Source: Kutzneria sp035492655
GTDB lineage: Bacteria > Actinomycetota > Actinomycetes > Mycobacteriales > Pseudonocardiaceae
Direction: 5' to 3'
NCBI GenBank assembly: GCA_035492655.1
Contig: DATJJB010000665.1
Coordinates: 1-13,275, forward strand
Length of the DNA stretch: 13,275 nucleotides
Positions 1 through 7,421 of the stretch are shown piece after piece. Within the stretch, counting starts at the first letter, position 1. The number at the start of each line of letters is the position of its first letter. A program made the position numbers and the translations under genes. A model generated the notes under the pieces. That model was given only the letters and a program-made list of their open reading frames with translations. It was not told where the DNA came from and made no database searches.

Positions 1-1
1 C

Positions 2-1855
2 TGGTCGTCCAAGCTCAACGGGGTCGAGTTGTCGACGCAGCCCGGCGTTCTCGCCGACGCCACCGGCGAGTCCGGTATCGGCCGGGTCGAGATGCGGTAC
101 AACGCCAGCGACCTGTTCGACCTGCTGTGCAACATCGCCCGCCGCGGGGCCACGGAAAGCACGCTGCTCCAGACCCTGTGGGCGATCCTGCTGCACCGGT
201 TCGGTGGCGGCGACGTCGTCAGCTTCGGCGTCACGCTCTCCGGCCGCGGCATTCCGCTGCCCGGCGCGGAACGCATTCCCGGCCTGCTCATGACCACGCT
301 CCCGCTGACCGTGCCGATCAAGGACCAGGACACGGTTTCCGACCTGGTCGACCGGGTTCGCGACGCGGCGCTGGACATGTCCACCTTCGAGTGGGTGTCC
401 ACCGGCCAGGTCCACGACTGGAGCGGCCGGCGCGGCACGACGCCGCTGTTCGAGAGCCTGCTGGTGGTGGAGAACTACCCGAGCACGCTGGGTGAGGTCG
501 GCCGGCTGCTGGGCGAGGCCGGCATCACTGTGGAGCAGCCGAACGTCATCGGCGCACAGACGGCGTATCCGTGCACGCTGCTGACCCACCGGGACGGCGA
601 CGACCTCGTGCTGACCATCGTGCACGACAGGGCACAGGTCGGAACCGCTGCGGCGGAGCGCATCGCCGAGCTGTGGGAGCGCGCGCTGGCCAACCTGACC
701 CTGACAACACCTGTTGTCGAGCTGCTGGGCCAGGTCGAGCTTCCGCAGTTCAGCCGGCCCCGGCCGATCGAGGCCGCAGCCGTGATCACCGAGTGGCCGG
801 ACGACGAGATCGTGGACGTCGTGCGGGAGGTCTGGCGGCACGTGCTCGGTGTGCCGACGGTCCAGCCGACCGACCACTTCTTCACCAGCGGAGGCCATTC
901 GCTGCTGGCCACCCGGTTCCTGCGTGAGCTGAGCGAGCGTTGCGGCCGTACGGCCCGGCTGGACGACCTGCTGGCCAACCCGACCGCCGCCGCGTTCGCC
1001 CTGGCCTTCGCCGCCGGCACGGATGGTCCGCGCAGCCCGCTGGTTCCGCTCTGCCCGGGCCTGGATCCCGTGCTGTACCTCATTCATCCGCCGGGCGGCC
1101 AGGTCGCCTGCTACGCCGAGTTCGCCCGGCACTACCCGGGACCCGAGGCCCTGTACGGAATCCGGGACCCGCGGGTCGACGAGCCCGGCCGGCCGCGCGA
1201 CCTGTCCGTCACCGACCTGGCCCGGCAGTACCACGACCTGGTGCTGCCGCGGATGAACGGTGGCCCGGTCGTGCTCGGCGGCTTCTCCGGCGGCGGCGTG
1301 ATCGCCCAGGAGCTGGCCTGCCAACTGCACGAATCCACGGGCACGCGGCCGTTCGTGCTGGCCATCGACTCGGCCGCGCCGACCGGCGAGGTCACCGACA
1401 CCGGCGCGGAGGGCAGCTTCCTGCGCCAACTCGTCGAGCACGACCGGTCGAAGGCCGTTGCCGGCAAGGACATCGAGTCCGGGGCCGACTACCTGGACGA
1501 ACTCGCCGCGGTGTCGGAGTGGATGAGCGGGACCGGCCAGGCCGACCCGTACCAACTGCTCGCCGGCACGCTCGCCGCCGTGGAACGGCACCAGCCGCGC
1601 CACTACGACGGGCCGCTGGCGGTGCTCCGCGCCGCCGAGACCGACTTCGGTTCGCAGACCGAGTTCGGCGCGGCCGACACGTACTACCGCACACCGGGTC
1701 TGGGCTGGGAGGACCACTGCGCCGAGGTGTCGGCGCGGGTCGTCGCCGGCAACCACGTGACCCTGATGACCGGCGACAACGTGCGCCGGCTCGCCACCAC
1801 CGTCGCCGACCTGGTGCGACGCCAGCACACGAGGGGAGACGACGTCGATGCCTAG
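2..1855 (+). CDS. NRPS C-terminal part: condensation (partial) - PCP - thioesterase, no adenylation domain
   Basis: This is the 3' end of a nonribosomal peptide synthetase gene; the reading frame is open through the left edge, so the true start is outside. Numbering from the first full codon at nt 2, residues 1 to about 245 are the second half of a condensation domain, recognised by the stretch around LSGRGIPLPGAERIPGL and the later LLVVENYP; the HHxxxDG motif lies off-window. A carrier protein follows at about 255-330, with SGGHSLL and Ser300 as the phosphopantetheine site. A type I thioesterase follows at about 345-615: HPPGG oxyanion region, GFSGG nucleophile Ser429, Asp456 and His585 as the likely triad. 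Its role is to finish and release a peptide or polyketide-peptide chain. There is no adenylation domain between C and PCP, which is unusual. The gene overlaps the acyltransferase start by 8 nt. Confidence 0.93.
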   Translation, partial: WSSKLNGVELSTQPGVLADATGESGIGRVEMRYNASDLFDLLCNIARRGATESTLLQTLWAILLHRFGGGDVVSFGVTLSGRGIPLPGAERIPGLLMTTLPLTVPIKDQDTVSDLVDRVRDAALDMSTFEWVSTGQVHDWSGRRGTTPLFESLLVVENYPSTLGEVGRLLGEAGITVEQPNVIGAQTAYPCTLLTHRDGDDLVLTIVHDRAQVGTAAAERIAELWERALANLTLTTPVVELLGQVELPQFSRPRPIEAAAVITEWPDDEIVDVVREVWRHVLGVPTVQPTDHFFTSGGHSLLATRFLRELSERCGRTARLDDLLANPTAAAFALAFAAGTDGPRSPLVPLCPGLDPVLYLIHPPGGQVACYAEFARHYPGPEALYGIRDPRVDEPGRPRDLSVTDLARQYHDLVLPRMNGGPVVLGGFSGGGVIAQELACQLHESTGTRPFVLAIDSAAPTGEVTDTGAEGSFLRQLVEHDRSKAVAGKDIESGADYLDELAAVSEWMSGTGQADPYQLLAGTLAAVERHQPRHYDGPLAVLRAAETDFGSQTEFGAADTYYRTPGLGWEDHCAEVSARVVAGNHVTLMTGDNVRRLATTVADLVRRQHTRGDDVDA

Positions 1856-2693
1856 GATCTATCTGTTCGCCGGGCAGGGGGCCCAGAAGGTGGGCATGGG
1901 CCGGGAGGAGTTCGAGCGCTTCCCCGAGCTGGAGCGCGAGGCCAGCGAGGTGCTGGGCTACTCCGTGCGCACCCTGTGCCTGGAGGACCCGGACCTGTTG
2001 CTGGGCAACACCCGCTACACGCAGCCCGCGATGTACGTGGTCAACGCCTTGGCGTATAGGGCAACAGTTGCGGAGAAGGGCCAGCCGGAGCTGGCTCTGG
2101 GGCACAGCCTCGGCGAGTACAACGCCCTGGAGGCGGCCGGCGCGTTCAGCTTCGCCGACGGCCTGCGGCTGGTCGCCGCGCGGGCGGCGGCGATGGCCCG
2201 GATCACCGGCGGCGGCATGACCGTCGTCGCCGGCCTCGGCGAGACCCAGATCCGCTTCCTGTTGCTACGCGCCGGTTTCGACACCGTCGAGCTGGCCAAC
2301 CTCAACACGCCGCAGCAGACCGTCTTGGCCGGCCCGGTCGAGGACCTGGAGGAGTTCGCACCGATCCTGGAGGACGCCGGCGCGCGCATGGTGCGCCGCC
2401 TGCCGGTCAGCGGCCCGTTCCACTCCCGGCACATGACCCCGGCGGCGCAGGAACTCGCGCCGCTGCTGCGGGCCACGAGGTTCAACCCGCTGCTGTTCCC
2501 GGTGATCGCCAACCTGACCGCGCAGCCGTACACAGTGGACACTGCCGCCGAGTTGCTGATCGGGCAGATCGACGGCGCGGTGCGGTGGAGCGAATCCCTG
2601 CTGCCACTGGTGGACTCCGAGTTCGTCGAGGTAGGCGGCACGATGTTGACCAGCATGGTCCGTCAGATCAAGCGAGCGGCGGTGGCGGCATGA
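1848..2693 (+). CDS. Discrete malonyl-CoA:ACP acyltransferase (trans-AT type)
   Basis: A 281-residue FabD-like acyltransferase that moves malonyl from CoA to acyl carrier proteins. The N-terminal GQGAQ motif is at residues 9-13. The nucleophile is Ser87 in GHSLGEY, Arg112 sits where FabD-type enzymes hold the malonate carboxylate, and His192 lies in GPFHSR. Length and residue spacing match stand-alone FabD and trans-AT enzymes. ATG at 1848 is preceded by a GGGGAG ribosome site about 9 nt away and lies inside the end of the NRPS gene. Encoded directly after an NRPS and before editing and priming enzymes, it most likely serves AT-less PKS modules of the same cluster rather than fatty acid synthesis. 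A housekeeping fabD is the alternative, but the neighbours argue against it. Malonyl specificity is inferred from the Arg and the overall family. Confidence 0.92.
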   Translation: MPRIYLFAGQGAQKVGMGREEFERFPELEREASEVLGYSVRTLCLEDPDLLLGNTRYTQPAMYVVNALAYRATVAEKGQPELALGHSLGEYNALEAAGAFSFADGLRLVAARAAAMARITGGGMTVVAGLGETQIRFLLLRAGFDTVELANLNTPQQTVLAGPVEDLEEFAPILEDAGARMVRRLPVSGPFHSRHMTPAAQELAPLLRATRFNPLLFPVIANLTAQPYTVDTAAELLIGQIDGAVRWSESLLPLVDSEFVEVGGTMLTSMVRQIKRAAVAA

Positions 2694-3442
2694 GCTCCGT
2701 GGTCATCCCCCAACCGGTGCCGGACGCCCGGATGCGGGTGTTCCTGTTCCACCACGCCGGTGGCTCGCACCTGCTCTACCGCGACTGGGTCCCGCATTTC
2801 CCCGCCGACTGGGAGGTGTGCCTGGTCGAGGCGCCCGGCCGCGGCCGACTCTCGCACCTGGACCCGCTGGACGACGTGGCCGACATCGTGTCCTTCCTGC
2901 TGCCGGATATCCGTCAGCTGCTGGACAAGCCGTTCATCCTTTTCGGACACAGCATGGGCGCGATGATCGCGTACGAGCTCACGCACCGGCTGCTGACCGC
3001 CGGCCTGCCGCTGCCGTCCTGGCTCGGTCTCAGCGCCCGGGCCGCCCCTCGTCCAGACGGCGGACTCGACGTCCGCAACCGCCACCTGATGCCGGCCGAC
3101 GCGTTGAGGCGATCGATCGCCGACATGGGCGGCACGCCGTGGTCCGTGCTGTCGGATCCCGACTGGTGGGCGTTCCTGGAGCCGCTGCTGCGGGCCGACC
3201 TGAAGGCCGTCGAGACGTGGCGGCCCCGCCCGGGCACGCCCGTGTTGCCGGTGCCGCTGTCGGTGTTCGGCGGCGAGCACGACGTCGTGGTTCGACCGGA
3301 ACGGCTGCTTGCCTGGCAGCAGCGAACCGAGTACTTCCGAGGGATGCACGTCTTCGACGGCGACCACTTCTACTTCAAGGGGCGGTTGCCCGACTTCGTC
3401 GACCGGATCGTGGCGGACGTGGGGGTGTTCAGTGTCCGTTGA
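2690..3442 (+). CDS. Type II thioesterase (editing)
   Basis: A 250-residue alpha/beta hydrolase of the external thioesterase family found with NRPS and PKS systems. It removes wrong or stalled acyl groups from carrier proteins. The N-terminal FLFHHAGGS, then Ser88 in GHSMG, Asp198 in GEHD and His226 in GDHF give the full catalytic triad in normal order and spacing. The ATG was chosen because it forms an ATGA overlap with the acyltransferase stop codon, a standard sign of translational coupling; longer in-frame starts would run deep into the previous gene. The stop overlaps the phosphopantetheinyl transferase start by 11 nt. Cytoplasmic, with no signal peptide or membrane segment. Confidence 0.94.
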   Translation: MSSVVIPQPVPDARMRVFLFHHAGGSHLLYRDWVPHFPADWEVCLVEAPGRGRLSHLDPLDDVADIVSFLLPDIRQLLDKPFILFGHSMGAMIAYELTHRLLTAGLPLPSWLGLSARAAPRPDGGLDVRNRHLMPADALRRSIADMGGTPWSVLSDPDWWAFLEPLLRADLKAVETWRPRPGTPVLPVPLSVFGGEHDVVVRPERLLAWQQRTEYFRGMHVFDGDHFYFKGRLPDFVDRIVADVGVFSVR

Positions 3443-4178
3443 GGTGTGGCTGTGCCGGGACGAGGACCTGCCGGCCGAACGGGCCGCCGAGCTGGCCGAC
3501 CGCTGGCTCGACGACCAGGAGCACGCGACCGCCGACCGCTTCGTGTTCGACCGCGACCGGCGGCAGTACCTGGCCTCGCATGTGCTGGTGCGCCGGGTGT
3601 TGTCGCTGCGCACGGACGTGCCGGAGGCGCAGCTTCGGTTCTGGCGCAGCCACCGCGGCCGGCCGTTCCTGGAACCCCCGGTCGGCGGCTGGCCGCACGG
3701 CGACCAGGGGCTCGACTTCAACCTGTCGCACACGCACGGGGCCAACGTCGTCGGCGTGTCGTCGCACCGGCGGATCGGCGTCGACGTGGAGATGGTCGAC
3801 CGCGAGGACATGCGCTCGGTCGACCGCGTCGCCGAGGCCTTTTCCGCTGGTGAGCGCGAGTGGCTGGCCGGACTGCCGGCGGAGGTGCGGCGCCGGGAGG
3901 TGCTGCGGCTCTGGGTGCTCAAGGAGGCGTACGCCAAGGCTCGCGGCCTTGGCCTGGCGCTGCCGTTCGACTCCTTCGCGTTCGACCTCGACCTGGACGG
4001 GCCGGTGCACGGCTTCCGGCCGCCGCGCGACGACCCGGACGGCAACTGGCAGTTCGTCGAGCTCGACGCGGGCGACTCGATCCAGCTGGCGGTGGCCGTC
4101 GAGCGGCTCGGAACCGAGCTCTGCTCGGTCCAGCTGCATCGCGGATTTCCCGCTCTCGAGCCAGTCTTGAGTTCTTGA
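3432..4178 (+). CDS. Sfp-type 4'-phosphopantetheinyl transferase
   Basis: A 248-residue Sfp/Gsp-family enzyme that converts apo carrier proteins to holo form using coenzyme A. The two magnesium-binding signatures are present: GVDVE with Asp118 and Glu120, and WVLKEAYAKARG with Trp161, Lys164 and Glu165. An upstream NLSHTHG block is also typical. The start is GTG at 3432, inside the type II thioesterase end, with a G-rich stretch just upstream; this gives the usual family length. Its placement in a coupled run after NRPS, AT and TEII suggests it primes the PCP and ACP domains of this cluster, although such enzymes often act widely. The stop codon region also contains a TTGACG, but no convincing -10 follows it. 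Confidence 0.93.
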   Translation: MSVEVWLCRDEDLPAERAAELADRWLDDQEHATADRFVFDRDRRQYLASHVLVRRVLSLRTDVPEAQLRFWRSHRGRPFLEPPVGGWPHGDQGLDFNLSHTHGANVVGVSSHRRIGVDVEMVDREDMRSVDRVAEAFSAGEREWLAGLPAEVRRREVLRLWVLKEAYAKARGLGLALPFDSFAFDLDLDGPVHGFRPPRDDPDGNWQFVELDAGDSIQLAVAVERLGTELCSVQLHRGFPALEPVLSS

Positions 4179-4240
4179 CGGGGTCACTGCGCGTCGCGGC
4201 TGCCACACTCGGGGTTCATCCTCGTCGGAAGGGTTGTTTC

Positions 4241-5575
4241 ATGACTGAGGCACTGGCCCCAGCCGCGACCGCGCACCGCTGGAAGATCCTCGCCGTGGTC
4301 TGCCTGGTGCAGTTCATGCTGATGGTGGACGACACCGTGGTGAACGTGGCGCTGCCCAGCATCCAGGACGCGCTCGGTTTCACGCCGGCGCAGCTGCCGT
4401 GGGTGGTCAACGCCTACATCCTGGCGTTCGGCGGCCTGCTGGTGGCGGCCGGCCGGCTGGGCGACCGGCTCGGTCTGCTGCGCACGTTCACCATCGGCAC
4501 CGCGCTGTTCGCGGTGGCGTCGCTGGCCTGCGGTCTCGCGCACGCCCCGTGGCAGCTGATCGCCGCGCGGTTCGTGCAGGGCATCGGGGCGGCGCTGACC
4601 TCGCCGACCGTGCTCGGGCTGATCACCACCGTGTTCACCGAGCCGTCCGAGCGGGGCAAGGCCTTCGGCACGTGGGGCGCGGTGGCGATCACCGGCGGCC
4701 TGTCCGGCGTGATCCTGTCCGGCGTGATCACCGGCCTGCTGTCGTGGCAGTGGGTGTTCTTCATCAACCTGCCCATCGCGGCTTGCGCGTTGATCTTGCT
4801 GCCCATGTACGCCCGCGGGATCGCTCCTGGCCGGCGTGAGACCAAGATCGGCCTGGTCGGGGCCGTGCTGCTGACGTTGGCCGTCGCCGCCACCGTGTAT
4901 GCCCTGCTCGACCTGCGGTTCTGGCTGCTGGCCGTGGCCGCGGTGCTGTTCGGCGGCTTCGTGCTGAGCGAACGTCGTGGGGCGAGCCCGTTGATCCCGT
5001 CCGGGTTGCTCGCCGCCCGGCCGCGGGTGTTCGCGCTGACCGCCGGCATCCTGGCCACCGGCGCGCTGTTCGGCACGTTCTTCACGTTGACCTTGCAGCT
5101 CCAGCACACCTTGCACTTCGGCGCTTTGGTGGCCGGCTTGGCCTACATCCCGTTCGCCGCCGGCTCGTTCGCGAGCATCCGCCTCGGCCCCAAGCTGGGT
5201 GCCCAGTTCGCCCCGCAGCGCCTGCTCCAGCTGGCGTTGGCCGTTGTAACGGTTGGTGCGTTACTGCTGGCCGGTGGTGTTGTGGTCGGCGGTTACCCCG
5301 CGTTGCTGCCCGGCTTGGTCGTGTTCGCCTTCGGCATCGGCCTCGTGCTTCCCGGCACCGCCGCGCTGGCCGTCGCCGGCGTCGCCCCCGAGAACGCCGG
5401 TGTCGCCGGCGGCCTCGTGACCAGCGCCCAGCAGCTCGGCGGTGCTGTCGGCCTGGCCGTCGCGTCCATCTTGTTGGGCCCGGCGGGTGACCAGCACGCC
5501 GCGTCTCTCGTGGCCGCCGCGGTGCTCGCGTTCGGCGCGTTCCTGGCCGCGTTCGGCACTCGCCCGGCGGAATGA
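4241..5575 (+). CDS. MFS drug:H+ antiporter (DHA2-like exporter)
   Basis: A 444-residue integral membrane protein with about 13-14 hydrophobic segments. The first helix runs into the DDTVVNVALPSI motif (residues 30-41), typical of the DHA2 multidrug family. The inter-helix motif GRLGDRLGLLR follows at 71-81, and a Gly-rich antiporter-type segment (TGGLSGVILSGVITG) at about 151-165. It is somewhat short for the family but shows no frame break. It probably exports the cluster product and gives self-resistance (inference from position). It lies 62 bp after the phosphopantetheinyl transferase, the largest gap in the left arm, so a separate promoter is possible. Leu341 is encoded by TTA (5261-5263), a rare codon in GC-rich actinomycetes, which may tie expression to the bldA tRNA. 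Confidence 0.92.
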   Translation: MTEALAPAATAHRWKILAVVCLVQFMLMVDDTVVNVALPSIQDALGFTPAQLPWVVNAYILAFGGLLVAAGRLGDRLGLLRTFTIGTALFAVASLACGLAHAPWQLIAARFVQGIGAALTSPTVLGLITTVFTEPSERGKAFGTWGAVAITGGLSGVILSGVITGLLSWQWVFFINLPIAACALILLPMYARGIAPGRRETKIGLVGAVLLTLAVAATVYALLDLRFWLLAVAAVLFGGFVLSERRGASPLIPSGLLAARPRVFALTAGILATGALFGTFFTLTLQLQHTLHFGALVAGLAYIPFAAGSFASIRLGPKLGAQFAPQRLLQLALAVVTVGALLLAGGVVVGGYPALLPGLVVFAFGIGLVLPGTAALAVAGVAPENAGVAGGLVTSAQQLGGAVGLAVASILLGPAGDQHAASLVAAAVLAFGAFLAAFGTRPAE

Positions 5576-5588
5576 CACGATCATCGCC

Positions 5589-5595
5589 GGAGGTG
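5589..5595 (+). promoter_or_regulatory. Ribosome binding site of the cyclodeaminase-family gene
   Basis: GGAGGTG lies 5 nt before ATG 5601. It is near-perfect and fixes the start of this gene just after the exporter stop. Confidence 0.7.
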
Positions 5596-5600
5596 TCCGG

Positions 5601-6548
5601 ATGCTCGTGCTCAATCGGTCGCAGGTCGAGGACCTGCTCGACCTGGACGAACTGATCGACGCACTGGCGCCGGCGATGGCCGACCTGAGCGCCGGGCGCG
5701 CGTATGCGCCCGACCGGGTCGGCGCGCCGGTGCCGGAGCACGGTGGTCTGTTGGCCGCCATGCCCGGTTATGTGCCGTCGACCGGTTCGCTCGTGACCAA
5801 GCTCGTGACGTTGTTTCCCGGCAATGCCGGTTCGGCGTTGCCGACGCATCAGGCCGTGATCGTCGCTTTCGCGCCCGAGACCGGTGAGCCGACGGCGTTC
5901 TTGGACGGCGAGGCCATCACCGCCATGCGTACGGCTGCCTGTTCGGCCCTGTCGGCGCGGCTGCTTTCTCGCCCCGAGTCGTCGGTGTTGGCCGTGTTGG
6001 GCACCGGCGTGCAGGCCCGGGCCCATGCCGAGGCCATGCTCCGGGTCCGTCCCATCACGTCGATCCGGGTCGCCGGCCGTGACCTGGCGAAGTCCCAGGC
6101 ACTGGCCGCTTCGCTGCCTAACGCCGTAGCCGTTACTTCGTATGAGGAGGCCGTGGCCGGGGCCGACATCGTGTGCGCCGCGACCCATGCCACGTCTCCC
6201 GTCGTTCGGCGTTCGTGGTTGTCGCCCGGCACCCACGTCACGTCCGTCGGTTTCAACGGCGAGGGCACCGAGGTCGACGCCGACACCGTCCGCGACGCTT
6301 TGGTGTGCGTGGAGGCCCGTGCCGGCGCCACCGCCGGTTATCCGGTCGGCAGCCGCGAGCTCGAAGGCATGCCCGGCGACTCCCTGGTGGAGATCGGCGA
6401 GATCGTCACCGGAGCCGCCCCCGGCCGTCAGTCACCCGACCAGATCACCTTGTACAAGTCCGTCGGCGTAGCCGTCCAGGATGCCGTCGCCGCCGGTTTG
6501 GTCATCGCCGCCGCCGCACAGCGCGGTGTCGGCACCCAGCTTCAGTAG
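5601..6548 (+). CDS. Ornithine cyclodeaminase / mu-crystallin family protein
   Basis: A 315-residue NAD(P)-dependent enzyme of the OCD/mu-crystallin fold. Lys67 (LVTKLVT) and Arg110 (TAMRTAA) match the substrate-binding Lys and Arg of ornithine cyclodeaminase, and the Rossmann motif GTGVQA begins at Gly134. Family members cyclise ornithine or lysine to proline or pipecolate, or reduce cyclic imines, or act as amino acid dehydrogenases. The loop that carries the catalytic Asp in true cyclodeaminases (VGGD in the Pseudomonas enzyme) reads VGFN here, placing Asn219 at that position. This makes classical cyclodeamination less certain and favours imine reduction or another reaction (inference from remembered alignment). 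It sits 25 bp after the exporter and overlaps the stop of the convergent HNH pseudogene by 7 bp. In streptogramin-type clusters a relative supplies pipecolate. Confidence 0.88.
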   Translation: MLVLNRSQVEDLLDLDELIDALAPAMADLSAGRAYAPDRVGAPVPEHGGLLAAMPGYVPSTGSLVTKLVTLFPGNAGSALPTHQAVIVAFAPETGEPTAFLDGEAITAMRTAACSALSARLLSRPESSVLAVLGTGVQARAHAEAMLRVRPITSIRVAGRDLAKSQALAASLPNAVAVTSYEEAVAGADIVCAATHATSPVVRRSWLSPGTHVTSVGFNGEGTEVDADTVRDALVCVEARAGATAGYPVGSRELEGMPGDSLVEIGEIVTGAAPGRQSPDQITLYKSVGVAVQDAVAAGLVIAAAAQRGVGTQLQ

Positions 6549-7243
6549 CAGGCGGGCTGGGTCGTGTGGTGCCGCCCGGTGGGCGTGGTCCAGTGGGCGG
6601 TGCCGTCGCGGGTGACGGTGTAGTCGTCGTGCTTGCGGTGGTGGAAGGTGCAGAGGCCTTGCAGGTTGGCGACTTCGGTCGGACCCGCCGGCCACGGGGT
6701 GGATGTGGTCGTGTTCTTGGACGGGCCGCGTGCACCCCGGCGCGGTGCAGATCCCGGCGGACCGCGCGAGGGTCGCTTCCTTCATGAGGACGGTCGGCCG
6801 GTAGGTGCCGGTGCTGATGGCAGAGAGCTGCCGGTACTCGTCGAGGAGCAGCCCTCGGAACGGCCCCTGCATGGCCAACTCCCGCGCCGCGTCGGCAGTG
6901 ATCGCCCCATAGCCGGCCGACTGACCGGGGTCGTTGGTCAGGCCCAGCAACGTCTCCATGGAGATGGTGACAAAGATCCGTACGTTCCAGTTCGTTCGCG
7001 TGCCCAGCAACCGGTCGAGCAGCACATCCGACCGCTTCTGGTCGGTGGTGCGGTCGTTCTTGGGCAGGGACTCGGCATCGGCGCAGATCTGTTGGAACAG
7101 CTGGTGGGCCTCAGGAGCCGGCAGCACCCACACCAGCTTCGCCATGCCATCGGGCAGGGGAGTGAACTCGACCCGCCGCCCTCGGGATCGGCCTTCGCCA
7201 CCAAGGCGGTGGCCTTACGGCAGAGCTGGGTCCGGAACAACAC
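6542..7243 (-). pseudogene. HNH endonuclease (DUF222/13E12-type) remnant, truncated with two frameshifts
   Basis: Three minus-strand frames together give one recognisable protein. From about 7243, TQLCRKATALVAKADPEG matches the middle of DUF222. The frame then breaks near 7171-7181, where one base seems lost. It continues as VEFTPLPDGMAKLVWVLP through to CTAPGCTRPVQEHDHIHP VAGG. It breaks again at the C-run 6684-6686 (one base extra), then reads NLQGLCTFHHRKH and ends at a TGA (6544-6542). The HNH core (DHIHP, N-L, HHRKH) is otherwise intact. Intact relatives are about 400-480 residues, so roughly the first half of DUF222 is missing. The missing end abuts the palindromic element at 7250. It is unlikely to make a working protein and has no expected role in biosynthesis. 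Single-base sequencing errors could explain the frameshifts but not the missing N-terminus. Confidence 0.82.
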
Positions 7244-7249
7244 AAATAA

Positions 7250-7366
7250 GCGTGGATTTTGTGTGGAGGGGGCGATGGCGTGCAATCGTCAAGCGAAGGG
7301 CGGGCTCGTCCTGCCCGCTTTTTGTCCTTCGCGTCATCGCTCAGGGGCTCCACACAAAATCCACGC
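7250..7366. repeat. 117-bp palindromic element with 19-bp perfect terminal inverted repeats
   Basis: The left end GCGTGGATTTTGTGTGGAG (7250-7268) is the exact reverse complement of 7348-7366. Inside it, 7272-7279 pairs with 7333-7340 (7 of 8), 7293-7299 pairs exactly with 7326-7332, and 7300-7305 pairs exactly with 7313-7318. The whole unit could therefore fold into a long interrupted hairpin. The AT-rich ends differ from the local GC content. It codes for nothing evident. A miniature inverted-repeat transposable element or other dispersed palindrome fits; no clear target-site duplication is visible, so mobility is unproven. It lies at the broken end of the HNH pseudogene. Confidence 0.72.
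7293..7332 (+). terminator. Terminator-like hairpin within the palindromic element
   Basis: GCGGGC (7300-7305), a 7-nt loop, GCCCGC (7313-7318) and then five T (7319-7323) form a short GC-rich stem with a U-tract for plus-strand transcripts. An outer 7-bp stem (7293-7299 with 7326-7332) extends it. It could stop read-through from the left arm about 750 bp after its last gene. No T-run follows the stem on the minus strand. Confidence 0.5.
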
Positions 7367-7421
7367 GTGTCAGCACGAATTCTTGTCCAACTGGACGGGC
7401 GAAGCTAACGGAGCGGACCCC

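Noticed and set aside
4175..4209. Possible promoter before the exporter: TTGACG followed by CACACT
   Set aside because: The spacer is about 23 bp and the -10 matches poorly, so it is not good enough to call. A start site in this 62-bp gap remains possible.
2663..5116. Long minus-strand open frames opposite the thioesterase, phosphopantetheinyl transferase and exporter genes
   Set aside because: Their products are low-complexity Arg/Pro/Ser/Gln-rich and without domains, and they sit opposite well-supported genes.
7250..7366. CRISPR array or attachment site
   Set aside because: There is only one inverted pair and no series of direct repeats with spacers. No integrase gene or tRNA gene is nearby.
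7244..7372. Target-site duplication flanking the palindromic element
   Set aside because: The bases just outside the 19-bp ends (ATAA on the left, GTGT on the right) do not match, so no duplication could be claimed.
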